From: Liolophura sinensis
Lineage: Eukaryota; Mollusca; Polyplacophora; Chitonida; Chitonidae
Direction: 5' to 3'
DNA length: 64,000 bases
NCBI RefSeq assembly: GCF_032854445.1
Contig: NC_088305.1
Coordinates: 21,614,955-21,678,954, forward strand
Made by a program: the position numbers and the translations under genes. How positions within the stretch are numbered: the stretch's first letter is position 1; each line of letters starts with the position of its first letter. The notes beneath the pieces are model-generated. The model made no database searches, had not been told where the DNA came from, and saw only the letters and a list, made by a program, of their open reading frames with translations. This document shows positions 1 through 21,419 of the stretch, piece by piece.

Positions 1-3
1 GAT

Positions 4-25
4 CACCAATCAAATAAATAAGTAA
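4..25 (+). mobile_element. SINE-A tail remnant
   Basis: CACCAATCAAATAAATAAGT matches the 3' terminus of the main SINE family of this window; the rest of the copy is cut off by the window edge. Confidence 0.5.
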
Positions 26-141
26 ATTTTGGTGAAGTGGCTGACAGTCAAAAAGAATTTGAAACCCAGCATGTAGGTAATCAAGTCCAGTCTTGACATT
101 AATACATGTAACCATTTTGTGTTGTTTTTTGTACTCTGCAG

Positions 142-10239
<10,098 letters not shown>

Positions 10240-11275
10240 CAAGTCGGCGTGACGGCCAACGCAGGCCCCTCCAACTTCAAATCAATCATTTTACTAGGAT
10301 GTACATGTATCATAACTGTTAAATATTTGTGCTTCAGTTTTTTTTTTAATTATTATTATTATTATTTTGTCCAGGCCCACTTGTTCAATAGTGTAGAGAG
10401 ACTTTGATTGTAGGCTCATTAAGGGAATTTCAGTCCGCATATATGCATCAGTTCAACTGCGAATTGCTATAATCCTTAAATGCCAGACTTTCGCTACAAT
10501 AGTAGTGGCGTTGTGCCATAATCATTCACTCAACACCAGATTTGGAAAAGCCGCGTTCATACAGTGTGACTGCGGGTGTTCACCTCGAATTCGACTAGCC
10601 GAGTGAAAATGGGAGATGTGCTATTCCATGCGATTGTATCATTTGACAAAATGCAGAGTTTTGGCATGACTATATTCAATCTACATGATGATTCGGCTAA
10701 TTGCTTCGTGCGGAAGCGGCATTAGGGATTACCTTTTCACCCATAATCCCACAAGACGAGTGTGAATGTTCTAACATACCACGTGAATGGGAATTTCCTT
10801 CAGTCGCATGGTCTACTTAACGGAGAAATAAGCAACACATTGAACTTTCATAAGCGGAAAAGATTTTCAGACTTTGTGTGACATCTAGGTTGATGTATTT
10901 CAAGCCAGCATATATTGATACAGGTATAATAAGTTCTACACTTTTGAACAAATGAGCCCAGTTTTACCCTGTACATTTCACCGGTTGTCACCTGTGTTGG
11001 GTGTTGATTTATTGTTGTACATATCTCTTATCATAGGTCTGCACATTATGTCATTACACAGAACTTAGACCAACAGTCTCTATGAAAACTGGCAACTTAT
11101 CCAGGGCGTGGGCCGCTAGGCACCAGCGACAGGTAGTGGTCCCTACCAAGTAGGCTAGCCAACCCAAATTCATTTACCTGTCCTCAGTATCCCCCTCCCA
11201 CAACCTCCCCTCCTTCCCAACATTCACCACTCGTATTTAAATTTTGCACGCAATTTTTGTAACAACATAAATAAA
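10240..11275 (+). other. Probable ZMYND11 3' UTR
   Basis: Follows the ZMYND11 stop codon. It has no coding potential, is AT-rich and mostly free of repeats. It ends near an AATAAA at 11269-11274, the first good polyadenylation signal. Another AATAAA at about 15531 could give a longer form. Confidence 0.5.
11269..11274 (+). terminator. Candidate polyadenylation signal for ZMYND11
   Basis: AATAAA about 1.03 kb after the stop codon. No transcript evidence is available. Confidence 0.4.
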
Positions 11276-11469
11276 AGCGTGTAGTTTACTGTGGAGAAAG
11301 ATTTGAGATCCAAGACAGGAATATTAACAATATCTAGTGTGGATTTCAGATGCTTTCCGCTAAGTGACTTGTATACTATTTGAAGGTCGACAGTAAATCA
11401 AATGGGTTCCAACAACAGCACAAGTTAAAATTCATCTCGTGTTTGTTTGAGGATAAAAATAGGAGGTGG

Positions 11470-11630
11470 TTAGTGTACCAGTACGGTGCAATGGCTCAGG
11501 AGCCTCTGACCAATGGGGTTGCTGTGAGAAAATTTGACAGCAACCTGTGGATGGTGGAGGGTTTCCTGAGGGCTTTACCTGATTTCCTCCCACCATCCTC
11601 CCGCCATCTCATTGCCCACAGACCCATGCC
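11470..11630 (+). mobile_element. Old SINE-A copy
   Basis: Diverged matches to the SINE-A body: GGAGCCTCTGACCAATGGGG, GACAGCAACCTGTGGATGGT and TTTCCTCCCACCATCC. The tail is missing. Confidence 0.6.
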
Positions 11631-12848
11631 CTGGATATTGCTATGAAAATAATATTCATACTTCAGTGAGAGAGCAGATGGCTTTTTTTAAGAGTTATTT
11701 ATGTTAGATGTTTTGCGTTATTTTGCTTTTATGTACTTTGATGCCTTAGAGTTTTTGAAGACATTTTAGACTTGATTTGAAGCTGTTTTGAGTCCTATTT
11801 ATTATTTTGTTTTTGCATTTTATAACTGAGGGAATTTGTGGATATTACTGTTATGTGGTAGATGTCTAGCCTAGCATTTACATGTACATTGTAAGTTACG
11901 GTACCATGAAATAACACACCGGTGTGACTTGTGACCTTTGCCCTTTCAATTATGATGATTCTCTCCCCTTCATGTGCTGTTTGAAAATCTCACTAGGGGG
12001 TGAACACTGTGTCACAGGAAAAATTAGGTTGACATGCACACTGTTCTTTTTTGACTTTTGCACAGATTCCTTATCAATGGCACAATTCAGAAACAGTCTC
12101 ACTTGTTTGCGGGTGAACAGCATTGTAAGAGCACAGTTAATCGGATGTCTGATATAACCTGACCCATTACTCCATATTCAGAAAGGAAACATTTAAAGTT
12201 GGTTGCAGTAACAAAGACCTGGCCAATTTATATTTATACTATACATGGGATACACGATGACCATTTCTCAGCTTTTATAGGCATGCAATGCCAAGCTTGT
12301 TGGCATAGTAGACTGTTTGGGGTCAAAACAGTCATATTCCATATTCAGAAAGAAATTAGAGTGTTGAGAGGTTGAAAAGGTAGACCTGTACAGATTGCCT
12401 TTGGAAATTCTGATTCACCGTTCATAAATTGTGAAGGCATTGACCTGTCTCTTGCAACATTATGGTGGAGATACAGCTGGTGTTTTGTAAAGGACAAATT
12501 ATCCATTTTTTTTCCATGGTTCTGTTACATTCCTGCAAGTAATTTGGGGATGATGTAACAGTTTCATGGAGTGTAATCTACAGATTTCAGATTGGTACAC
12601 AATTGTGTCACCAATTTCTAGCCTTTCATCTCTGCATGAATGTATTTACTTAAACCGAATGGTCCTTGACAGTGCTTGCTACATGAGATATTGGGACCAT
12701 GAAAAGCAAACAGACCGCTGTGTAACGCGTGATGGTGGTTGCAGAAGAATAGGATATCATTCTGGGCTACACATTTCTTAATGTTGGGATTTCCCCCTAA
12801 TATGGGGGAAGTGTATTTGGGTGGGTGGGGTGGAGTAGTTATGTTACC

Positions 12849-13065
12849 CTAGTTCCTCAACCTTTTGCATATGAAAGGCCAACTTTAAGTGCAATTTATG
12901 CATATTTTTAATTTGATTTTGGAGGCAAAACTAAATTGTTTGGATTGGCCAATTTCAGGGCTTCACATCAAGTATAATTTCAACACTCTGCAAAGAATAA
13001 GGCCTTCTGAATGTGCATGAAAAAAACACCCTGCACATATGCAAAAAAGGTTCAAGAATTACAGT
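12849..13065. mobile_element. MITE family Y copy
   Basis: Left end AGTTCCTCAACCTTTTGCAT, right end CATATGCAAAAAAGGTTCAA; inner blocks TTAATTTGATTTTGGAGGCA and AATAAGGCCTTCTGAATG are shared with the copy at 6922-7128. Confidence 0.75.
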
Positions 13066-13904
13066 ACAGGTATCCTATTTTCTTTTTTTTCTTTTTTTTC
13101 TTACAAAGAAGTTTCTTCATTAAGTTCAGTTTTATTTCTGAATTGCTCAGCTGATGACATCATTATTACCAGTGCCATACCTAACTACATTATCAGTTTG
13201 TTGCACCTTCATATACTCATTGCGAAGATTAACTTTGTGTTTTGGCATGTTTTATCCTCGTTTTCGTTAAGCTTTTAACAAACTCGTCAAATAATGTCTC
13301 ATTTGCACGCACAAACTTAGGGATTTTAAGACTGCGTATAAATATGTACACAATCAAACTTAGCTGCATTGCCCTTGTAAATAATAACATAAGACAAGTA
13401 ATTGAAAGTTGAACTTTTCTGAAAGTAAATTTGTAAAAGAGGTCATTGTATTTTTCAATTTATGTGTTTGTTTTTTTTTTTTTTACGTGATGCAAGTAGT
13501 GTTGTCTAATGTGTTCGATTTGATTGGACTGCCTCGTGTTATTCAGCATGATGCCATTTGCTAGTGACTGGTAGCCAAATCCACTGGAAACCGAAAAACT
13601 GCGTACTCTATAGAATATTAGTGGAAGGTGTAAGTGAAGGTCATGGTTTGTTGGTCATCATATCGTCAGACCACACCAATGACTAGTGGTGTGAGTGTGC
13701 TAGTGGTGAGCTCCTGGTGAGCTTACGGTGAGCCAATGAGAACCTGTAGCCAGGGGCTACATTCTCACAGCTCTCTTTTCATTGCAAGCATGTAATTGCC
13801 ATGGCAACAGTGCTGGTTGCCGTGGTAATGACCCTAAATGACCATAAATTTTGCCCATGACTAATGTGCTCATTTTTCCTGATTGTCAGAGTTCTGTTGA
13901 ATTT

Positions 13905-14045
13905 GTAAGGGTGTTTTGAGGTTTGCTTGGAATAAGAGATGATATTCTACTGGAATATATTATAAATATTTTGTGACATTTATTTACCCTAAAAATGCAC
14001 TTTTTGTGGGCGAAATTTGAAGTCGTTTAGAATATATGTTTAGGC
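13905..14045. mobile_element. Palindromic repeat family X copy
   Basis: GGTGTTTTGAGGTTTGCTTG, TATTTTGTGACATTTATTTA and AAAATGCACTTTTTGTGGGC match copies at 16100-16245, 29008-29120 plus 29473-29495, 41055-41205 and 48965-49070. The ends are partly inverted, MITE-like. Confidence 0.65.
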
Positions 14046-16099
14046 TTATCATGCTATGAGAACTTCATGAATCTGGCCCCTGGTTGGTGTATGCTGTAAC
14101 TGGAAGTAACACAACTGACAGTAGTGCATCGCTTTTGTTATTTCCACAGCAGAAATGCAATGGGGACGTCACGGTGATTGGGTGGGTTTGTCATTGTGTA
14201 GGATGGGGAATCCCAGCAGCATTTCATTTATCTTGTATCATTGCACTTCATGCAGTTCGGGTGTGAATGTTGCACCTTAGTCTGTATTGTTATGAAACGT
14301 TCAAGTTACTACGTGTTTGAGAATCTTTTGTGATATTATTTTCATTCATGATTTTATTGTTACATCATCCCCGTCTGAGAATGTAACATGTTAAAAAAAT
14401 GATGTTAGAGACTAGAATTGAAACCATTGCCAGGGTCCCAAAGGTAGTGTATTAAGTAGGACTGTTCAGATTTCTTTACTGTTGTCATGGTGTTATTAAT
14501 TTGTGAAGAAAGTTGCTTTTTTTTTTCTTCATTTTTACTGCATTTCAAAGATTTTGGACTTTGCAATTCTGCCACATGGGGTTGAGTGTTCCACTGTGAG
14601 AAGGTATGGACTACCCAGTATAAGTGAGGGCGTGTCTTGATATTTCCTTTACAAGACTACAGAACACCAAGTTTAGAGTAGCTTGTAGTTCTCTGGAGGG
14701 TTTTTTCTGACGGACAAGGCTGCAGATGTCACACACGTGAAGAATATTCTTTTTATATTTATAATAGATTTGGTGTACATGAACAATGTATAGTAGGGTA
14801 TATGAAAAGTTCTATGGGAGAATTAAGGTTGTTGTAGCGTTCTGAGCAGGTTCAGTTGGATATGAAGTATTTATGTGTTCACTGTGGTAAGTTAAAATCA
14901 GTCTTGTTCTGACTACTTCACATGTACTTAGCGCTGTGCATACAGTGTCTTGTCTACATTCCGCAACTCTCAAGTTGACACTGCAGAAAAGACATGTTAT
15001 AAACTGTATCAGCATTTCTACGCTGTACATGTACAAACTGTTTCTGAAACGCGCTGTATTTTTTGATTCTAGGAGAACATGCTGTAGTTTCAGACACTTA
15101 TTAACTAGAAAGTCAGTAGTCATTTTGCTTTTGAGAATACAAATTTAGTTGTTCAGTAATTTTTAAAAAGAAATGAAGATACTCATACACGCTTATGTGT
15201 ATACATTGCATGTCATGTATAAAAGCATGGAGGAATTAGTTTGAATTGTAAACAGAGAATGATCATAAATGTTCATTTGTAACGTTCTTCTTGTACCAGG
15301 GCCAGTGTTTGTTAATAGAGAAACATTGTTGATGTGTTTACCATTGTGTTACCTCCCTTTGCTCAATTGAACATGAGTTTGTCTAATATGATGTTGACAG
15401 ATCAACTAAATATTGGTATGTATGTTCAGGTTGTATGGCTGTTTTTGTTGGCTTTCTAGGTAGGTCTGCTGTAACCTGTCTAACTTTCATACATCTTTCC
15501 ACAGAGACCTCAGCAGATAGCATTCGTTGAAATAAAAATTCCTATAGGTAGGTAACATTTTAGTGCAGCAAACCATTTTGACCTTAAGACTAGGCCTGAG
15601 TGAAGTCTGATAGATGTTTGTTCACCTGGGGCTAAGATACCAGCTACATGTAAAATGGTGTTTCGTGTAATGGTCACAGAGGTTAGGATGTATCACTGTG
15701 ACTTTCGCAAATTAAGTATTTTCAAATCCTTAGATGGGCTTTATTCATATACGACAGGTACTGAAGATTTACAGGAGAGAGTTTTAGGTGATTTTCTGAA
15801 GCTCTGGTTTTGGTGGTAACTTCCTGACTCAGTTGTGGGTCCTGTTCTAAAATTATTCCTGGTAAGCCAAACCATTTACAAGTACATGAGTGTATAAATT
15901 TGAATCTTCTGTCTATACCAAGAACATGTACATGTAAAAGAAATTTTACGTTGAAAAATGTCTATGCTCTGTAGTTTTACATTGGTTATTTGGTGATTTC
16001 ATGGAATTTTTTCACCAACTGCATCCCCCTCCAGACCATACCAGCTGTATTTCGTCCATGACTAACTTTTTTTCTGATTTTGACAGTTATATTAGCCCT
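14046..16099. other. Intergenic, no gene recognised
   Basis: AT-rich single-copy-looking DNA. It holds AATAAA at about 15531, which could serve a long ZMYND11 transcript. No open reading frame with splice support and no repeat family was recognised. Confidence 0.5.
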
Positions 16100-16245
16100 T
16101 TTTGGAAGGTGTTTTGAGGTTTGCTTGGGAGATGGGATGATACTATTCTGGAAAATTGTAAAGTTTCAACACCAAAAATAATATTTTGTGACATTTATGT
16201 GCCTCTAAAAATGCACTTTTGCGGACGAAATTTTAGGTCATTCGG
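16100..16245. mobile_element. Palindromic repeat family X copy
   Basis: GGAAGGTGTTTTGAGGTTTG to AAATTTTAGGTCATTCGGGG, the best-preserved plus-orientation copy of family X. Confidence 0.65.
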
Positions 16246-16390
16246 GGTAATTTCACGCGTTCTTTCACCAAGTTCAACAGGGATTGAGAAATTCCATGAA
16301 ATTATAGATGATTTGAATACTCGTGTTAAAAAGCTCACATGATGAATCCAGCTGTCGTCTGATTGTTATCCTGTTTTACCGTACTGTTAT

Positions 16391-16612
16391 TCTTCAACCT
16401 TTTTGTTTGTCTGCAAGGTGTTTATGAATTCAAGCATCTGAAGGCATTACTCTGTATAGATTGACAAAATGATACTTTTTGTGAAGCCCTGATATTGGTT
16501 AATCCCAACCAGTGTAATTTTGTCTCTAAAATCAAATTATAAATGTGCAAAATGTGCACGTACTGAAGTATGCAAAAAGGTTCGTTTGCGAAAAGGTTGA
16601 GGAATTAGGGTA
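16391..16612. mobile_element. MITE family Y copy, inverted
   Basis: Left end ATTCTTCAACCTTTTTGTTT, right end TTTGCGAAAAGGTTGAGGAA. The inner part (TTTTGTCTCTAAAATCAAAT) is in the opposite orientation to the copies at 6922 and 12849. Confidence 0.75.
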
Positions 16613-17089
16613 TATGAAACACTGAATGTAGAAAACTGATAGTTTCCCCATGTAAATGACATTTTATTGTGATATTAAACGAATGGTTATCACCTGAGGA
16701 CTCAGAATAGGTAGGTAGAGAGAGGAAGAGTTGTTTGATATTTTGCTTTCAAAGTTTTAATATCTTGTTGATCAGCGAATGAATGTGGTTTTGACAAGTT
16801 GTTGTGTGACTTTAGATTTTTATGACCTTTATTTTGGTATATGGTTAAGTGCTTGCTTTCTTTCTTACAGGCATGTAGATGAGAGATAAGAGCAGAGTAC
16901 TTTATTCACACATTCTAGCAGTGCTTTGCTCTTGAGTGTTGAGACACTGTTGTCACATTTTAGTAAACTCTTGACACACTGTAGTTTCACTTGATTAAGA
17001 TGTTGAGAGACATTGTAGCTACACATGGTTGGATTGTTGAAACATTGCAACAGCAATTGGTTGAAATGCTGAGACTGTAGTGGTATTTA

Positions 17090-17780
17090 ACTGGAATGTT
17101 GAGACACTTTATCAACAATTGGTTGAACGCTGAAACATTGCAGAAGCACAGCAATTGGTTGTTGACACATTATAGTTGAAACTCCAGTCGTAATTCATCA
17201 GAATGTTGAGACACCATTTAAGACAGTGTTGCAGAACTTGGTTGTACAGACCTAGTCAATACATTGCAGGAGCACTTCAGTTCAGTGTTAGCTGGACTTA
17301 ATTGAAATGTCGGCATACCATTTGAATTTTGAGACACTGTATCGACATGCCTTTTGAATGTTGAGACACCTTATCGGCATGTCAATTGAATGTTGAGACA
17401 CTGTAACAGCATGTCATTTGAATGTTGAGACACTATAACAGCATGTCATTTGAATGTCTCTCCGGCCGTAAGTGGGAAGGTCTGCCAGCAATCTGCGGAT
17501 GGTCATGGGTTTCCCCCGAGCTCTGCCCGGTTTCCACCCACCATAATGCTGGCCGCCGTCGTATAAGTGAAATATTCTTGAGTACGGCGTGAAACACCTA
17601 TCAAATAAATAAATCATTTGAATTTTGAGACACTATATCGGCATGTCATTTGAATGTTGAGACACTATATCGGCATGTCATTTGAATGTTGAGGCACTGT
17701 ATCGGCATGTCATGTGAATGTTGAGACTGTATCGGCATGCCATTGGAATGATGAGACACCGTAACAGCAATATAATATTA
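17090..17780. repeat. 32-bp minisatellite interrupted by a SINE
   Basis: Unit GCATGTCATTTGAATGTTGA plus GACACTGTAACA. Copies before 17340 are degenerate (GTTGAGACAC every 30-60 bp); those from 17340 to 17760 are regular. A 5'-truncated SINE-A splits the array at 17457-17613. Confidence 0.9.
17457..17613 (+). mobile_element. SINE-A, 5'-truncated, inside the 32-bp array
   Basis: Begins in the body (CTCTCCGGCCGTAAGTGGGA) and ends TCAAATAAATAAA. TCATTTGAAT flanks it on both sides (17446-17455 and 17614-17623), consistent with a target-site duplication, although the motif also occurs in every array unit. Confidence 0.85.
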
Positions 17781-17784
17781 CAGC

Positions 17785-18633
17785 ACCTAGATAGTTAATA
17801 CATTGCAGTAGCACTTTATTGAAATATCAAGTTTTCAGACTAAAAGCATGGTTCTTTTTAATACTATTTCTTCATCCTCCGAGTTTTATTACTTTTGATC
17901 GGACTTATTTTATCCGTTTGTGTTTTGTAAGAAGGCTCTACACATGCCTAATTTCATTGTTGATGTTAAGCTTTATCCCCTTTGACTCCCACACAGATTT
18001 ATTAGTTGCTAATCAGCTTTATATAGAAGTCATTTGTCGCATCTGTATGTCGATCAGTTAAAGGTTAAACAGTCTGCTGCAGCCTCCTATTTTTTAACAT
18101 TTATGGACAATTGAGATAACAAGAAGCGTCATTACAGTTTTTCAATCCTAGTGAAACAGTAATCCACATTCAGTCATTTGTTTCTTTGTCTTCGAGGCTC
18201 TGTCAACCCACATATCTTGTACAAACCTTGTACAAAATGTCAGCATTTTGTATCACAGCAGTTCTTGTGTCGTCACGAGTTGACCTCTCCTTTTGGTTTT
18301 AAGTTGTCTATACCATGTTGTTGCAGTTTTAATCTGTTTGACACAGATTTTAATGTAAATATTTATTCATCGGTGAAACTCTGATAATGATTAATGGTGT
18401 TTATGTCAGTTTTCTAGGAAATTGATATGTCTTGTTAACAACACGGTTCTATTTAGTTTTACTGCTGGACATTTTTTTTTTCTTGTTTCGTTATTTTATT
18501 TTCTTGCTGCCAGTATATATGTACATGTATGTTTCACACTTGACAAAGTGTAATGTGAATCAATAAACTACAGGTGGCTTGTACAGCTCATTCTATTCAT
18601 TTCTGGACTTTGTAGCACTTTCCTTTTGTTGGT
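17785..18633. other. Intergenic, no gene recognised
   Basis: AT-rich with only short open frames. AATAAA at about 18561 follows a TGTACATGTATG stretch and could be a polyadenylation signal, but no coding sequence was linked to it. Confidence 0.4.
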
Positions 18634-18871
18634 TCAGTGTGAAGAGGATAGTGCTATGACTGGTTGACCCGTATCAGTATAATGGCTAAGGCGGGTCGGC
18701 TTACTTGCCTTTGGTAAGACATCTCAGCAAAGGAGAAATAGATAAAATAGCAGTGGAAATCCGTCCTGCAACAAGGAGGCACATTACATGCACTCTAAGG
18801 ATTCCTTCGTCATCATATGACTAAAAAATTGTTACGTACGAGGTTAAACCCAAGCACTCATTCACTCACTC
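18634..18871 (+). mobile_element. SINE-B, 5'-truncated
   Basis: GGTTGACCCGTATCAGTATA, GCGGTGGAAATCCG-like body, CAACAAGGAGGCACATTACA and an end of GTTAAACCCAAGCACTCA then (CTCA)n. The tRNA-like head is absent. Confidence 0.8.
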
Positions 18872-19027
18872 TTTTTGTTGGCATTCACGATTGTCTTTAG
18901 GAATTCATTGGAGAACTTCCATGTCTTCCGAATGTAATTGTTTTCAAAATATTGCAGAGTACAGGGGAATGTTGAAGTACATGTACATCCAATTCATAGA
19001 TTTGACGTAAAAGGCATGGATACCCCC

Positions 19028-19255
19028 TAATATAAGGGGCCTTGTTGACTCTGATGGTTGAAAGCACTGGCTCTGACTGTGAAGCCTGTAACCAACAGGT
19101 TGTGTGTTCAAGTCCAGGTTTCACTGTTTCACTAGCAGTTTCAAATCAAGATGTTTGTCATGTACTGAGCAAAGGTCGGTGGTTTTCTTCACCCCAGAAC
19201 CTGATGGCTGTCATCAGTAAGCGAAGGGCTTGAGGACAGTGTTAAATAGCAATTA
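19028..19255 (+). mobile_element. SINE-C copy
   Basis: Head TTGACTCTGATGGTTGAAAG, a B-box-like GTGTTCAAGTCC, then TACTGAGCAAAGGTCGGTGG and CATCAGTAAGCG. Diverged from the copy at 8416. Confidence 0.6.
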
Positions 19256-19267
19256 ATGTCATTGTGT

Positions 19268-19490
19268 TAATGAGGCCTTGTGGCAGAGTGGTTAACCTGT
19301 TGGCAAGGTACAATCATTCTAGAGCTTCTTACCAATGCAGTCGTTTTGAGTTCTTGCCAGATTGTATATGGGAAGGTCTGGCAACAAGGTGCAGATTGCC
19401 GTGGCTTTCCCCCAGGCTATGCCTGATTTCCTGCCACCATATCGCCGTGTGAGTGAAATATTCTTGAGTACTGTGTAAAATGTCATTAAG
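19268..19490 (+). mobile_element. SINE-A, diverged full-length copy
   Basis: GAGGCCTTGTGGCAGAGTGG, TTACCAATGCAGTCG, GGGAAGGTCTGGCAACAAGG and GTGAGTGAAATATTCTTGAG follow the SINE-A order. Confidence 0.7.
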
Positions 19491-20039
19491 ATACAAAATA
19501 TGCCAATGGGCTATAAATTTCAGAGCTGGACATCGCAGTTTCTATGCAGGATTGTAGAAAATGAAGATCCAAGTCTTTTTAGATAGCAAGTGAACTTTCC
19601 TGTGAGTTTAAGGATTTTTCTAAGCAGTTATGAACATTAAATTCTACCACCTACTGTTATTGGGACCATGAATTCCAGTGTGAGCCCAAGTGGCGTCCTT
19701 TGGCATGGTTTTGCAGTCTTTAGCTGCTGTTCGCTACTACACTATGATGTAATAAGGCTGAAGGTGACTAAAACACCAACAGATTAACAGCATAGCAAGA
19801 TATAGCTAAGCATGCAGCAACAACAGTTTTATATAAACTATTTTTTATCAACAGTTAAAATGAAACATACTGTTGTTTATTTATTTAATTTTTGTGTACC
19901 GCAATACGCTTTTCACCTATGATGATGGTCAGTTTATGGGTGAACGAAATCTAGGCTAAACCACTGACCCTTGCTAAGTTACTGATTAATGGTTTTGAAC
20001 CCACATCTTGTGAGGCCTGGCCATTGTGGCAAGCCACTA

Positions 20040-20720
20040 GATTTATTTATTTATTTATTTGATTGATGTTTTACGCCGTACTCAAGAATATTTCACTTAT
20101 ACGACGGCGACCAGCATTATGGTGGGCCACGGAGGCCCGGCAAGCCACTAGACAATTAAGTACTAATGTATATATGTGTGTATGTATGCCTGAGGTTTAA
20201 TACTGTACTTCATAATTTTTATTTATTTATTTATTTGATTGGTGTTTTACGCCGTACTCAAGAATATTTCACTTATACAACGGCGATCAGCATTATGGTG
20301 GGCCACGGAGGCCCGGCAAGCCACTAGACAATTAAGCACTAATGTATGTATGTGTGTATGTATGCCTGAGGTTTAATACTGTACTTCATAATTTTTATTT
20401 ATTTATTTATTTGATTGGTGTTTTACGCCGTGCTCAAGAATATTTCACTTATACGACGGCGGCCAGCATTATGGTGGGTGGAAACCGGGCAAAGCCCAGG
20501 GGAAAATCACGACCATCCGCAGGTTGCTGTCAGACCTTCCCACGTACGGACGGAGAGGAAGCCAGCATGAGCTGGACTTGCACTCACAGCGACCGCATTG
20601 GTGAGAGACTCCTGGCTCATTACGCTGCGCTAGTGCGCTAACCAACTGAGCCACGGAGGCCCGGCAAGCCACTAGAAAATTAAGTACTAGTATATGCATG
20701 TATGTATGTGTGTATGTGTG
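20040..20720 (-). repeat. Tandem triplication containing three SINE-A copies
   Basis: Three successive segments of about 178, 175 and 325 bp, each starting at TTTATTTATTTATTTGATTG. Between them sits the same spacer GCAAGCCACTAGACAATTAA followed by GTGTGTATGTATGCCTGAGG. The first two SINE copies share the same internal deletion (GGTGGG joined directly to CCACGGAGGCC); the third is full length (about 20393-20662). Confidence 0.9.
20393..20662 (-). mobile_element. SINE-A, full length, minus strand
   Basis: On the minus strand it reads GGGCCTCCGTGGCTCAGTTG, GTTAGCGC, body and GTAAAACACCAATCAAATAA. It is the intact member of the triplication. Confidence 0.9.
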
Positions 20721-20784
20721 CCTGAGGTTTAATATTGTACTTCATAATGACGAAGAGTTGTCATTAGGTGCATACATATATTGT

Positions 20785-21010
20785 GGCAGGGCGAGTCCAT
20801 GCCACCAAAGTGCTGTCGCCACTGAAGCATCGTGCCGAAGACGCCAGACAACACCCCACCCTGTTTCCTTGCTCTAAGCGCTCACTGCTCAGCCCCAAGC
20901 GAGGCAGCAGAAAGTATCAATTTTTAAAGTCTTCATATGACCCGACCACGGGTTTGATCCTGCAGTATCTCGACTTCGAGGAGGACGCTCTAACCATAAG
21001 GCCATCAAAG
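20785..21010 (-). mobile_element. tRNA-derived SINE, separate family (SINE-D)
   Basis: On the minus strand: CCTTATGGTTAGAGCGTCCT (A box) and GGATCAAACCCGTGG (B box) in the first 70 bases from about 21010, then a body with GCTTAGAGCAAGGAAACAGG and GGCACGATGCTTCAG. Only one copy was seen in the window. Confidence 0.6.
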
Positions 21011-21307
21011 CGGTCAATTAAGCATATGTGCACGCTTTTAGGACACACACGTCAATAAAAAGTTACAGGTATGTTCCATTAGACAGGACTTCTGACAGTT
21101 TCAAACTTGTGCAATTAACTCTAAGAACAAATGACGAAATTAGGCCCAAAAGCTTACGCTACGCATAATCTGGACTTGCTTATCTGTCAGACCAGCGAAT
21201 CAGAATCGATTCTGTATCCCGTGGAAGTATTGACTGTACTAATGAAGAATCAATCGTGCCCTGAACATAAAGACAAGAAGACATTACATACATAGCACAA
21301 AGAGGGT

Positions 21308-21313
21308 TTTATT
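21308..21313 (-). terminator. EEF1B2: Polyadenylation signal of EEF1B2
   Basis: TTTATT on plus (AATAAA on minus), about 20 bases after the EEF1B2 stop. Very short 3' UTRs are usual for translation-factor mRNAs. Confidence 0.7.
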
Positions 21314-21332
21314 ACACAATGGATACAGCAAG

Positions 21333-21419
21333 CTAAACTTTGTTAAACGACGCAATGTCTGTTGACTGTACCAGGTCCTCAAAGCTTTCAATTTGTTCCT
21401 GGAGATCATCCATACTGAC
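21333..21419 (-). CDS. EEF1B2: EEF1B2 exon 6: C-terminus and stop
   Basis: Residues 199-226, [20 protein letters not shown] then DIASFNKV and TAG at 21335-21333. Confidence 0.95.
   Translation of the reverse strand, partial: VSMDDLQEQIESFEDLVQSTDIASFNKV

Noticed and set aside
18634..18871. SINE-B ORFs and other SINE-body ORFs as small genes
   Set aside because: The same frames recur in every SINE copy, are full of differing stops, and do not belong to any protein family I know.
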